From assembly GCA_016286445.1 (NCBI GenBank), contig JAEESS010000024.1:1-33804 (forward strand): a stretch of 33,804 nt of DNA, written 5' to 3'. The position numbers and the translations under genes are program-made. This DNA is from Bacillota bacterium (GTDB lineage: Bacteria > Bacillota > Clostridia > Christensenellales > CAG-138). The first letter of the stretch is position 1. Each line of letters begins with the position of its first letter. This document shows positions 1-7,202 of this stretch, in pieces. The notes beneath the pieces are model-generated. The model had not been told where the DNA came from. It ran no database searches and saw only the letters and a program-made list of their open reading frames with translations.

Positions 1-1
1 T

Positions 2-3000
2 TCCGGGTCCACCGGTGAGCGTTTCAGATACTATAAGACCACTACTGTCAATGGTGGTGCTTCTACGTATCTGCTGCCCAATCTGTATAAAAAGAATGCC
101 GGCGGTACCGTCGAACCGACACCCACATCCGATCCGACGCCCACACCCGAGCCTGAAGGCAAGACGGCAGTTCTTATGACGTCGCTTCCGGCAGACGGCG
201 ACAAGATTGTTATTCACGATACGCAATACAACATGGCAATGGACGGCTGCGAAACCAGCGGTTACTACAATGCCGGTGTTGCAATGACGCCTGCTGATGA
301 CAAGCTTACCGATGTTACCGATAACATCATTTGGGACGTCACTGTTACAGAAGATGGCTACTACCGTTTCTCTCAGAACGGCAAGTTCCTCTCCATGGGT
401 GATTCCTACACCAGCATGCCGTATGACAGCACAAACAAGGACTGGACGATCGAAACCTTCGGTGAAGGTTATAAAATCGGAAACGTCGGTCGCGAAGGTT
501 ACTACATCGAATGGTACACAAGAAGCAGCAACTTCAGCGCATATAACCAGGGCATCGATACGACTCCGGCGCTGTTCACGTTCCGTTTCTTCAAAGTAAC
601 GGATGAAGTCCCCCCGACGCCCGCCTCCGGCGATACGATCGTTCTGTTCACGAACGACGTGCACTGCGGTATCCGCGACGGCTGGGGCTACGCAGGCGTT
701 GCAGACCTCAAGAAGACGCTCGAAGCGGAAGGCAACGAAGTCATCCTCGTTGACGCGGGCGACCACAGCCAGGGCGGCCCGATCGGCTCGCTCACGCAGG
801 GCACCGCGATCATCGACATCATGAACGCCGTCGGTTACGATCTCGCGATCCCCGGCAACCATGAGTTCGACTACGGCATGACCCAGTTCCTCAACGTCCT
901 CGCGGTCCGTGCGAACTATCCGTACGTTTCCGCGAACTTCATGGATCTCACCACGAACACCCCGGTGTTCGATGCGTACAAGATCATCGAAGCAAACGGC
1001 AAGAAGATCGCGTTCGTCGGTCTTTCCACTCCCGAATCGATCACCAAGTCCACCCCCGCGTACTTCATGAATGAAGAACGCACCGAGTACATCTACGGCT
1101 TCTGCCAGGATGATTCCGGCGCAGGCGTCTACACCGCGGCACAGAACGCGGTCGACGCGGCAAAGGCAGCGGGTGCGGACTACGTCATCATCGTCGGTCA
1201 TATGGGTATCGACGAGCAGTCCAGCCCGTGGATGTCCACCGAAGTGATCGAGAACGTCTCCGGCGTCAACGCGTTCATCGACGGTCACAGCCATTCCGTC
1301 ATCAACGCGACGGTCAAGGATAAGGACGGCAAGGACGTGCTCCACGGTCAGACCGGCACGAAGCTCGCGAACGTCGGCAAGCTGACGATCGCTGCGGACG
1401 GCACGCTCACGATGGAGCTCCTCCCCGCTTCCGAGAAAGTCCAGGACGATCCGGAGACCGATACGTTCATCAAGGGCATCGAAGATGAGTTCGAAGCGCT
1501 TCTGAACACCGTCGTTGCACACACCGATCACCTGCTGACGATCAACGATGCAGACGGCAATCGCTGGGTCCGCAAGCATGAGACCAACCTCGGCGACCTC
1601 TGCGCAGACGCATATCGCTTCATGTTCGATGCGGATGTCGCGTTTGTCAACGGCGGCGGTGTCCGTGCGAACATCCCCGAAGGCGACATCACCTTCCAGC
1701 AGATCATCAACGTCCATCCGTTCGGCAACACCGCGGTGCTCGCAGAGGTCACGGGTCAGCAGATCCTTGACGCACTCGAAATGGGCGCGCGCGTATGCCC
1801 GAATGAAAACGGCGGCTTCCTGCAGGTTGCGGGCCTGAAGTACGAGATCCACAACTATATTGAGCCGAACTGCGTTGTCGGAACGGATAAGATGTGGGCA
1901 GGTCCCGTCGATGCGTCGCTTCCGTACCGCGTCCAGAACGTCCGTATTCTGAACAAGGAGACCGGTGAATACGAAGACCTCGACCTCACCAAGAAGTACA
2001 CGCTCGCATCGCACAACTACATGCTCATGGATATGGGCGACGGCTTTGCGATGTTTGGACCGAACATTACCATCCTTGAGGATTCCGGCAAGCTCGACAA
2101 CCAGGTCCTGATCGACTACATCCAGTCGATGCCCGAAGTCGACGGCGTCCACCAGGTCGAAGGCTATGAGAATCCGGAAGGTGAAGGTCGTATCACCATC
2201 GTTCCCGAGAAGGTCGCTACCTTCTACGGTGACGACGTCATGGCTGCCGATGTCCTCACGGAAGTCGACGGCGCAGAAATCTACCGTTACGACGTCAAGG
2301 TCAAGAACATCGATGCGGAAACCGCAGTCGTCGGCATGCAGGCGTTCGTCCAGTATGACAAGGATGCGCTTGTGTTCGTCGAAGCGAAGTCTGTGCTCGA
2401 AGGCAGCACCGGCGTCAACGACGACAACGGCTTAGTTTCCTTCGCTTGGGCAAGCAACGGTGAAGGCATCACGGTCGAAGACGACAGCGTCATCGTTTCC
2501 CTGTACTTCGCGCTCCTTGAGCCCGCAACGGACGGCATGGTCCTGAACTTCTCCTTCGTCACCGCAGCAAACGGCGCAAAGACCGGATACTCCTATGTGG
2601 ACGGCGCGACCGTTGTTGAAGCAGACAAGGTTGAAACCAAGGACGGCAGCATTACGTTCATCGCTCCGAACGAGCTGACCATCTACGGCGAAGACGTGAA
2701 TGCTGCGGATATCATGGTAACCGAAGACGGCAAGCTGCTTTATTGCTATGACATTCGCGTGAAGGATCTGCCCGAAGCCGGCCTTAAGGTCAACAGTATG
2801 CAGATCTTCCTGAGCTGCGATGAAGTCCTTGAATACTACAAGGCGGAAGGCGCAGTAGATTGGATAGCCGGCGAAAAGAACGGCAAGCTGATGTTTGTTT
2901 GGGCGTCCGAGACTTCGGTCATTCTCAACAACAATGACGTCATTCTGTCGATCTACTTCGCAGCGCCGAGAGCGAACGGCGAGACCGCAAACATTGTGTT

Positions 3001-3316
3001 CACCACGAACACGCTGAACACGGCAAGCGCGATGTCGTTTGAGTATGCCGGCAAGATCTACGAAGTCGAGGCCGACACGATCGACGGCAGCATCACGTTT
3101 GCGGAAGTTCTGTTCGGCGATGCAAACTGCGACGGTCACGTTACGGCAGCTGACGCGGCGCTGATCCTCCGCTCCCTCGTCGGTCTCAACGACCTCACTG
3201 CACAGGGCGCGCTGAATGCAGACGTCGACGGCGACAGCGAGGTCTCTGCAGAAGATGCGGCGATCATCCTCCGCTATGTTGTCATGCTGATCGAGAAATT
3301 CCCGGTCGAAGAATAA
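2..3316 (+). CDS. Surface 5'-nucleotidase/phosphoesterase with two cohesin-like domains and a dockerin (5'-partial)
   Basis: The frame is open from base 2, so the start lies outside the window; the first ATG in frame (176) is internal. Order seen: a Pro/Thr linker (about 107-155); an unrecognised module (176-600) that recurs in the secreted gene at 19757-22297; a calcineurin-like phosphoesterase (636-1400) with FTNDVHCG, DAGDHSQGG, GNHEFDYG, GHMG and DGHSHS metal-site motifs; a 5'-nucleotidase C-terminal domain (1500-2130) with NLGDLCADA and VNGGGVRANIP; two cohesin-like beta domains (2215-2670 and 2680-3105); and a type I dockerin (3112-3290) with duplicated Ca-binding loops, GDANCDGHVTAADA and DVDGDSEVSAEDA. 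The family hydrolyses extracellular nucleotides to nucleosides and phosphate. The dockerin should tether it to a cohesin partner, and the cohesin-like domains might themselves bind other dockerins (inference). The C-terminus is complete and a terminator follows. Confidence 0.9.
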   Translation, partial: SGSTGERFRYYKTTTVNGGASTYLLPNLYKKNAGGTVEPTPTSDPTPTPEPEGKTAVLMTSLPADGDKIVIHDTQYNMAMDGCETSGYYNAGVAMTPADDKLTDVTDNIIWDVTVTEDGYYRFSQNGKFLSMGDSYTSMPYDSTNKDWTIETFGEGYKIGNVGREGYYIEWYTRSSNFSAYNQGIDTTPALFTFRFFKVTDEVPPTPASGDTIVLFTNDVHCGIRDGWGYAGVADLKKTLEAEGNEVILVDAGDHSQGGPIGSLTQGTAIIDIMNAVGYDLAIPGNHEFDYGMTQFLNVLAVRANYPYVSANFMDLTTNTPVFDAYKIIEANGKKIAFVGLSTPESITKSTPAYFMNEERTEYIYGFCQDDSGAGVYTAAQNAVDAAKAAGADYVIIVGHMGIDEQSSPWMSTEVIENVSGVNAFIDGHSHSVINATVKDKDGKDVLHGQTGTKLANVGKLTIAADGTLTMELLPASEKVQDDPETDTFIKGIEDEFEALLNTVVAHTDHLLTINDADGNRWVRKHETNLGDLCADAYRFMFDADVAFVNGGGVRANIPEGDITFQQIINVHPFGNTAVLAEVTGQQILDALEMGARVCPNENGGFLQVAGLKYEIHNYIEPNCVVGTDKMWAGPVDASLPYRVQNVRILNKETGEYEDLDLTKKYTLASHNYMLMDMGDGFAMFGPNITILEDSGKLDNQVLIDYIQSMPEVDGVHQVEGYENPEGEGRITIVPEKVATFYGDDVMAADVLTEVDGAEIYRYDVKVKNIDAETAVVGMQAFVQYDKDALVFVEAKSVLEGSTGVNDDNGLVSFAWASNGEGITVEDDSVIVSLYFALLEPATDGMVLNFSFVTAANGAKTGYSYVDGATVVEADKVETKDGSITFIAPNELTIYGEDVNAADIMVTEDGKLLYCYDIRVKDLPEAGLKVNSMQIFLSCDEVLEYYKAEGAVDWIAGEKNGKLMFVWASETSVILNNNDVILSIYFAAPRANGETANIVFTTNTLNTASAMSFEYAGKIYEVEADTIDGSITFAEVLFGDANCDGHVTAADAALILRSLVGLNDLTAQGALNADVDGDSEVSAEDAAIILRYVVMLIEKFPVEE

Positions 3317-3330
3317 CTCCTTACTGATGC

Positions 3331-3366
3331 AAAGAGGACCGTCAACCGACGGTCCTCTTTCTTTTT
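3331..3366 (+). terminator. Rho-independent terminator after the 5'-nucleotidase
   Basis: A perfect 13-bp inverted repeat (3331-3343 with 3348-3360, loop AACC) is followed by CTTTTTCT. It lies 14 bases after the stop codon and separates this gene from the ABC exporter promoter. Confidence 0.92.
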
Positions 3367-3380
3367 CTCCAAATACCGCA

Positions 3381-3409
3381 TTGCTTTTTCGTCCCGCACA
3401 AGATATAAT
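3381..3409 (+). promoter_or_regulatory. Promoter of the ABC exporter leader transcript
   Basis: TTGCTT (3381-3386), a 17-base spacer and a perfect TATAAT (3404-3409). The predicted start near 3416 gives a leader of about 109 bases before the exporter ATG, long enough for the attenuator structure described below. Confidence 0.75.
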
Positions 3410-3440
3410 AAAAGCAAGCTCTATGAAAGGTTCAATCGCT

Positions 3441-3467
3441 ATGGTTAAGTATCGGGTTTCCTTCTGA
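3441..3467 (+). CDS. Leader peptide ORF MVKYRVSF upstream of the ABC exporter
   Basis: An 8-codon ORF starts at ATG 3441 with an AAAGG ribosome-binding candidate at 3426-3430, and stops at TGA 3465-3467. An in-frame ATG at 3423 could give a 14-residue form, but it lies almost at the predicted transcript start and has no room for a ribosome binding site. The stop codon falls at the end of the first arm of the hairpin that follows, so a ribosome held on this ORF would mask that arm. Residues 3-5 (K-Y-R) match the basic-X-basic pattern known to cause macrolide-dependent ribosome arrest. That it is translated, and that it stalls, is inferred from layout alone. Confidence 0.55.
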   Translation: MVKYRVSF

Positions 3468-3520
3468 ACGGCAGAAGGAAAATCCATTTCATTCCTTCTG
3501 TCGCAAAGCTGACAGGAGGT
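3457..3520 (+). promoter_or_regulatory. Putative translational attenuator (three mutually exclusive hairpins) controlling the ABC exporter
   Basis: Four segments can pair in two ways. Segment 1 (3457-3466, TTTCCTTCTG) pairs perfectly with segment 2 (3472-3481). Segment 2, extended to 3469-3480, pairs over 12 bp (one G-U) with segment 3 (3492-3503). Part of segment 3 (3494-3502) pairs over 9 bp (one G-U) with segment 4 (3511-3519, GACAGGAGG), which is the exporter's ribosome binding site. So 1:2 plus 3:4 hides the site, and 2:3 exposes it. The leader ORF covers segment 1. This is the logic known for erm-type attenuators. No U-run follows hairpin 1:2, which favours translational rather than transcriptional control. 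Confidence 0.7.
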
Positions 3521-3524
3521 ACAT

Positions 3525-5111
3525 ATGAGAACATACCAAAAGCGCAATCGCGCCGCTTTTTTCGGCGCGCTGGTTTGTATTCTTTGCAGCAACGCATTTG
3601 CTGTCGTGCTGCAGTTTTTCAAAGGCGATGTGCTGGATTATGCCATTGCCGGCGAGATCCGAACTACAATCAAATACGTTCTGCTGCTCATCTCGTTTAT
3701 CTTGGGCGAGGTGCTATTCTACTATTTCTATAAGCGGTGCAGCGCGAAATACGTCACCGGATGTACGAGAATGCTGAAACGCGACGTCTTTGAAAGCATA
3801 TTGCGCCGGTCTTACATGGATTACAAATCGCAGCAGCAGGGCGAATACCTTGCAAAGCTGACAAACGATGCGGACGCCATTCAGAATCGCAGATTCCGGA
3901 TGCTGCCGCTGTTCTTTGATATTCTGTCAAAGATCGTCTTTGTCAGCGCCGCGCTGTTTCTGTTGGACTGGCGGCTTGCGCTCGTGACGATCGCGCTGTT
4001 ATCCACACCGCTGTACGTTCCCAAGCTGATCGAAAAACATTTACAGAACGCACAGACGGCGTATCTTAAAGCGGTCGAGGAGCATCTTGCAAAGGTCAAT
4101 GACTGGCTGAGCGGATTTGAGATCATCAAAAACTTCTCCGTGGAACGACAGATTCTCCGGAGGTTTGACGATTCAAACGATTCCGTCATGGACAAGCTCC
4201 TAAAGGATTCCCTGCTCGGCTCGGTATCGCAGCTGATCACGACGCTGATTTCGTATCTGTCATACTTCATCGTGCTGGTCTTTGCCGCATGGCTCGTGCT
4301 TCGGGGCGACTTTACCGCAGGCAATTTCTTCGTAGCCATCGGGATGATCGACCAACTGTCCTATCCGCTGATCTCGCTTGCGGAAATCATCCGTCAGCTT
4401 GTAGCCATCAAACCCGCCTGCGATGTAATGGAACGGTTTATTGCATACGGTGCATCGAAAGGCGGAAAACCGTTGCAGCACGCGGAAGAAATACGATATG
4501 AAGACGTTACCTTTGCCTACTCGGACACAGCGCCGGTTTTGAATCGCTTTGATCTGACGGCTAAACGTGGACAAAGAATTCTCATCAAGGGTCCGAGCGG
4601 TTGCGGCAAAACGACCGCGGTGAATCTGCTGCTGCGCTATTTTGACGTCAGCAGCGGAGAGATCACCGTTGACGGCGTACCGATATCGGAATACGGCAGC
4701 ACCTATGACTGCATAACGGTCGTGCGGCAGGAGGCGGTGCTGTTTCGCGATACGCTTCGGAACAACCTGACGATGTTCCGCGACATCCCGGATGAAGCGC
4801 TGATCGCCATGCTGAAAACCCTCGGGCTGTCCAAGTATGCCAATCCGAATGCGCTTGATTCACTGATTACAGAGAATGGCGCGAATCTGTCCGGCGGTGA
4901 AAAGAAGCGCGTCTGTCTTGCCCGTGCGCTGCTCCGCGACACGGACGTGCTGATTCTGGACGAACCGATTGCTAATCTGGACGATGCAACCGCCGGAAAG
5001 ATCGAAGACCTGCTGCTGTCGATCAAGGGGAAGCTTTTGCTTGTTGTTTCCCATCAGTTTACTGAAGAAAAGCTGAACCAATTTGATCGTATACTGGAAA
5101 TGCACACATAA
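3525..5111 (+). CDS. ABC exporter half-transporter (membrane domain plus ATPase), possibly drug-inducible
   Basis: A 528-residue fused ABC protein. An N-terminal six-helix exporter domain (about residues 15-300) is followed by a nucleotide-binding domain with Walker A (GPSGCGKTT, about 355-363), Q-loop (VRQEAVLF, about 398), signature LSGGEKKR (about 455), Walker B DVLILDEP (about 473) and H-loop SHQF (about 507). All ATPase motifs are intact. ATG 3525 has a strong AGGAGGT site 4 bases away, inside the attenuator. It has its own promoter and terminator and no partner gene, so it probably works as a homodimer. Substrate is unknown from sequence; the leader suggests a ribosome-targeting compound (inference). 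Peptide or lipid export is also possible. Confidence 0.92.
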   Translation: MRTYQKRNRAAFFGALVCILCSNAFAVVLQFFKGDVLDYAIAGEIRTTIKYVLLLISFILGEVLFYYFYKRCSAKYVTGCTRMLKRDVFESILRRSYMDYKSQQQGEYLAKLTNDADAIQNRRFRMLPLFFDILSKIVFVSAALFLLDWRLALVTIALLSTPLYVPKLIEKHLQNAQTAYLKAVEEHLAKVNDWLSGFEIIKNFSVERQILRRFDDSNDSVMDKLLKDSLLGSVSQLITTLISYLSYFIVLVFAAWLVLRGDFTAGNFFVAIGMIDQLSYPLISLAEIIRQLVAIKPACDVMERFIAYGASKGGKPLQHAEEIRYEDVTFAYSDTAPVLNRFDLTAKRGQRILIKGPSGCGKTTAVNLLLRYFDVSSGEITVDGVPISEYGSTYDCITVVRQEAVLFRDTLRNNLTMFRDIPDEALIAMLKTLGLSKYANPNALDSLITENGANLSGGEKKRVCLARALLRDTDVLILDEPIANLDDATAGKIEDLLLSIKGKLLLVVSHQFTEEKLNQFDRILEMHT

Positions 5112-5112
5112 A

Positions 5113-5153
5113 AAACCGGCGGAGAGAATCACTTCTCTCCGCTGGTTTCCTTT
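5113..5153. terminator. Bidirectional terminator between ABC exporter and NUDIX gene
   Basis: A 15-bp inverted repeat (5113-5127 with 5134-5148, one G-T pair, 6-base loop) has A-rich sequence on its left and TCCTTT on its right, so it can serve both convergent genes. Confidence 0.88.
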
Positions 5154-5157
5154 ACAA

Positions 5158-5715
5158 TCAGAACGCTTTCATCCGCTCATTCAGTCTTTGATACACCGGT
5201 TTCATCCAAGGCTCCGAGCATGCGCGGATCGCTTCCTCCGGTGTGAACCATCGAACTGCGCTGTTTTCGTCTGCTTTGACGCGCAGCGGTTCCGACTCAT
5301 CCGCGATCAACAGATACGTTCCGTTCAGATGCAGATGCGCCGGAACGAATCTGCCGCGTTTCATGTGCGGATTGACCGTCAGCGTTTCGATCGAAAGCAG
5401 CCGATCCGACGCCGGACGGACCGACAAAAGCCCCGTCTCCTCCGTTGCCTCCTTCAATGCAACCTTCAGAAGATCGCGCTCGCCGTCTGCGTGACCGCCG
5501 GTCCACGCCCAGGAATCATAGATGTTATGATAGACCATCAGCACGCGATCGCGCGATTCGTTCGTGATCCATGCCGACGCCGTCACATGAAAGAGCAGAT
5601 TGCTGCGTTCATAAACGTCCGCGCAGCACTCCAGGCAGTCCAGCATGACCGCCTTGTCCGTCTGTTCCTGCCCGTCCTTCGGGCAATATTGCTTTAATGC
5701 TTCGTAAAATTCCAT
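5158..5715 (-). CDS. NUDIX hydrolase
   Basis: A 185-residue protein with a clear NUDIX box, GGHADGERDLLKVALKEA followed by TEETGL; Lys replaces the usual Arg of the REUXEEXGU core. NUDIX enzymes cleave nucleoside diphosphates linked to another group; the substrate cannot be read here, and the general layout resembles MutT/Idi-like cytosolic hydrolases. The frame is open further upstream to 5844, but ATG 5715 (MEFYEALKQ) is preferred: the upstream stretch is low-quality, overlaps ung on the other strand and crosses the divergent promoter. The -10 box ends only 6 bases before this ATG and no ribosome binding site is visible, which implies a leaderless mRNA. Divergent from uracil-DNA glycosylase, so both may belong to nucleotide-pool and DNA maintenance. 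Confidence 0.87.
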   Translation of the reverse strand: MEFYEALKQYCPKDGQEQTDKAVMLDCLECCADVYERSNLLFHVTASAWITNESRDRVLMVYHNIYDSWAWTGGHADGERDLLKVALKEATEETGLLSVRPASDRLLSIETLTVNPHMKRGRFVPAHLHLNGTYLLIADESEPLRVKADENSAVRWFTPEEAIRACSEPWMKPVYQRLNERMKAF

Positions 5716-5721
5716 GGTGAC

Positions 5722-5769
5722 AGTATACACGAATCTCTTCTTGTCTGCAAGCGGACTTTGGTGTATACT
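5722..5769. promoter_or_regulatory. Back-to-back promoters of NUDIX and ung with an 11-bp inverted repeat
   Basis: ACAGTATACAC (5720-5730) and GTGTATACTGT (5761-5771) are exact reverse complements; each contains TATACT reading outwards. Plus-strand promoter for ung: TTGTCT (5741-5746), 17 bases, TATACT (5764-5769). Minus-strand promoter for NUDIX: TTGCAG (complement of 5745-5750), 17 bases, TATACT (complement of 5722-5727). The two -35 boxes overlap, so the polymerases should compete. Confidence 0.75.
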
Positions 5770-5792
5770 GTAGAAAAAAGTCGGAGGCGCAT

Positions 5793-6461
5793 ATGGTACA
5801 CATCGGAAATGACTGGGACGCATTGCTTGCGGATTATTTTGCATCGGAGCAGTATCAAACGCTTCGGCGGTTTCTTGCGGAAGAATACCGTACGCATACG
5901 ATCTATCCGAATATGTACGATATCTTCAATGCGCTGAAATACACCGGCTATGCGGATACCAAGGTCGTCATCATCGGGCAGGACCCGTATCACGGTCCCG
6001 GGCAGGCGCACGGGCTTTGCTTCTCCGTGAAGAAGGGCGTAGAGCCGCCTCCTTCGCTAAAAAACATCTTTCAGGAGCTGCACAGCGATCTCGGTATCAC
6101 ACCGCCGAACCACGGCGAATTGACCGCGTGGGCGCGTCAGGGCGTGCTCCTTTTAAACACCGTGCTGACCGTACGCGAGCATATGCCGAACTCGCATAAG
6201 GGACATGGCTGGGAAGCTTTTACCGACCGTGTGATTGAGCTTCTGAACGAAAAGCAAACGCCGATCGTTTTTTTGCTGTGGGGTGCGAACGCCCGCAATA
6301 AAGCAAGGATCGTCACGAATCCGATTCACATCAAGCTGGAAGCGCCGCATCCGAGCCCGCTTTCCGCGTATAATGGGTTCTTTGGCTGTCGGCATTTCTC
6401 CAAAACAAACGACTGGCTGGTAAAAACCGGTCAAACGCCGATTGACTGGCATCTGGATTGA
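5793..6461 (+). CDS. ung: Uracil-DNA glycosylase, family 1
   Basis: A 222-residue enzyme of normal family length. It excises uracil from DNA at the start of base-excision repair. The water-activating motif GQDPYHGPGQAHGL (residues 62-75, Asp64 catalytic) and the DNA-intercalation motif HPSPLSAYNGFFGCRHFSK (His186) are both intact; LLNTVLTV is also typical. ATG 5793 has GGAGG five bases upstream and a good promoter. It is divergent from the NUDIX gene with overlapping promoters. No terminator is obvious before the tRNA promoter that follows. Confidence 0.97.
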   Translation: MVHIGNDWDALLADYFASEQYQTLRRFLAEEYRTHTIYPNMYDIFNALKYTGYADTKVVIIGQDPYHGPGQAHGLCFSVKKGVEPPPSLKNIFQELHSDLGITPPNHGELTAWARQGVLLLNTVLTVREHMPNSHKGHGWEAFTDRVIELLNEKQTPIVFLLWGANARNKARIVTNPIHIKLEAPHPSPLSAYNGFFGCRHFSKTNDWLVKTGQTPIDWHLD

Positions 6462-6503
6462 TGCCGATACACAAAAAATCTTTTTGAAATTGTAAAAAAA
6501 GGA

Positions 6504-6532
6504 TTGACAAAACCGACAATCTTCGGTATTAT
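6504..6532 (+). promoter_or_regulatory. Strong promoter of tRNA-Glu
   Basis: Perfect TTGACA (6504-6509), 17-base spacer, TATTAT (6527-6532). The predicted start is about 5 bases before the mature tRNA, so the tRNA is a single-gene unit. Confidence 0.9.
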
Positions 6533-6543
6533 ATCTCTTGCGT

Positions 6544-6619
6544 GCTCGGTTCGTCTAGTGGCCTAGGACACCGCCCTCTCACGGCGGTAACACGGGTTCG
6601 ACTCCCGTACCGGGTACCA
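6544..6619 (+). tRNA. tRNA-Glu (anticodon CTC)
   Basis: A cloverleaf can be drawn: acceptor 6544-6550 with 6609-6615 (G-T at the first and third pairs); D-arm in TCGTCTAGTGGCCTAGGACA; anticodon stem CCGCC (6571-6575) with GGCGG (6583-6587) around loop CTCTCAC, anticodon CTC at 6578-6580; T-arm CGGGTTCGACTCCCG. The CCA end is encoded (6617-6619). The body matches bacterial tRNA-Glu. The terminal G-T acceptor pair is unusual. Confidence 0.95.
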
Positions 6620-6623
6620 AAGA

Positions 6624-6650
6624 AGCCCCAAATATGGGGCTTTTTCTTTA
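6624..6650 (+). terminator. Terminator of tRNA-Glu
   Basis: AGCCCCA (6624-6630), 4-base loop, TGGGGCT (6635-6641), then TTTTCTTTATTT. Confidence 0.88.
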
Positions 6651-6680
6651 TTTCCGAGCGGTGTGCGACGACGTAACCTC

Positions 6681-6709
6681 TTGTCCGCTTTGATTGTGTG
6701 TGATATAAT
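6681..6709 (+). promoter_or_regulatory. Promoter of the FlK-like thioesterase
   Basis: TTGTCC (6681-6686), 17-base spacer, perfect TATAAT (6704-6709). A ribosome binding site AAAGGAG lies at 6732-6738 before ATG 6746. Confidence 0.82.
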
Positions 6710-6745
6710 TGATTCGATCATTACCCGAATGAAAAGGAGAATCAC

Positions 6746-7144
6746 ATGCTTGAACCCGGAATCAAAGGAAAGATCGAACTGACGGTAACGATGGACAAAT
6801 GCGCCGGCGCCATTGGCAGCGGCGAACTTGACGTGTTCGCTACACCCGCGATGATCGCGCTGATTGAGGAGACATGCTGGAGAAGCGTCTCGCCGTATCT
6901 CGAACCCGGCGAAGGAACCGTCGGCACCGCTCTGAACGTCCGTCACGTCGCGGCGACGCCTGTGGGACTGACGGTGACTTGCGAAACCGAATTGACGCTT
7001 GTGGATCGCAGACGCCTGGTATTCGACGTCAAGGTGTATGATCCCTTCGGCTTGGTCGGCGAAGGAACGCACGAGCGCTTTGTCATCCAGTACGAAAAGT
7101 TTTTGAAAAAGGTCGACGAAAAGCGAAATCAGAGTAACGCTTGA
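6746..7144 (+). CDS. FlK-like hot-dog acyl-CoA thioesterase
   Basis: A 132-residue single-domain protein closely resembling fluoroacetyl-CoA thioesterase FlK. The catalytic triad spacing is conserved: Thr33 (VFATPAM), Glu41 (IALIEETCW) and His67 (LNVRHVAATP) keep the 8- and 26-residue intervals of FlK Thr42/Glu50/His76. The stretch PYLEPGEGTVGTALNV and the late motif GEGTHERFVI are also FlK-like. Members hydrolyse small acyl-CoA thioesters in the cytosol. Widespread gut homologues are unlikely to act on fluoroacetyl-CoA in nature, so the true substrate is open. It is monocistronic, with its own promoter and a shared terminator. Confidence 0.85.
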   Translation: MLEPGIKGKIELTVTMDKCAGAIGSGELDVFATPAMIALIEETCWRSVSPYLEPGEGTVGTALNVRHVAATPVGLTVTCETELTLVDRRRLVFDVKVYDPFGLVGEGTHERFVIQYEKFLKKVDEKRNQSNA

Positions 7145-7165
7145 TTCCTTCTTTCATTGAAACGC

Positions 7166-7197
7166 AAAGGTCCCGAGAATCCCCCGGGACCTTTTTG
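7166..7197. terminator. Bidirectional terminator between thioesterase and ADP-ribosylglycohydrolase
   Basis: AAAGGTCCCG (7166-7175) is exactly repeated in reverse complement at 7185-7194 and followed by TTTTTG; the minus strand ends in a short T-run as well. Confidence 0.88.
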
Positions 7198-7202
7198 TAT
7201 GG

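Noticed and set aside
2432..3622. 396-residue minus-strand ORF across the end of the nucleotidase and into the exporter
   Set aside because: It is antisense to clear dockerin and cohesin-like coding sequence, crosses the terminator and the exporter leader, and shows no motif; a shadow of GC-rich codon use.
5716..5844. N-terminal extension of the NUDIX protein to 5844
   Set aside because: It would overlap the ung start and the divergent promoters, and the added residues do not resemble the family.
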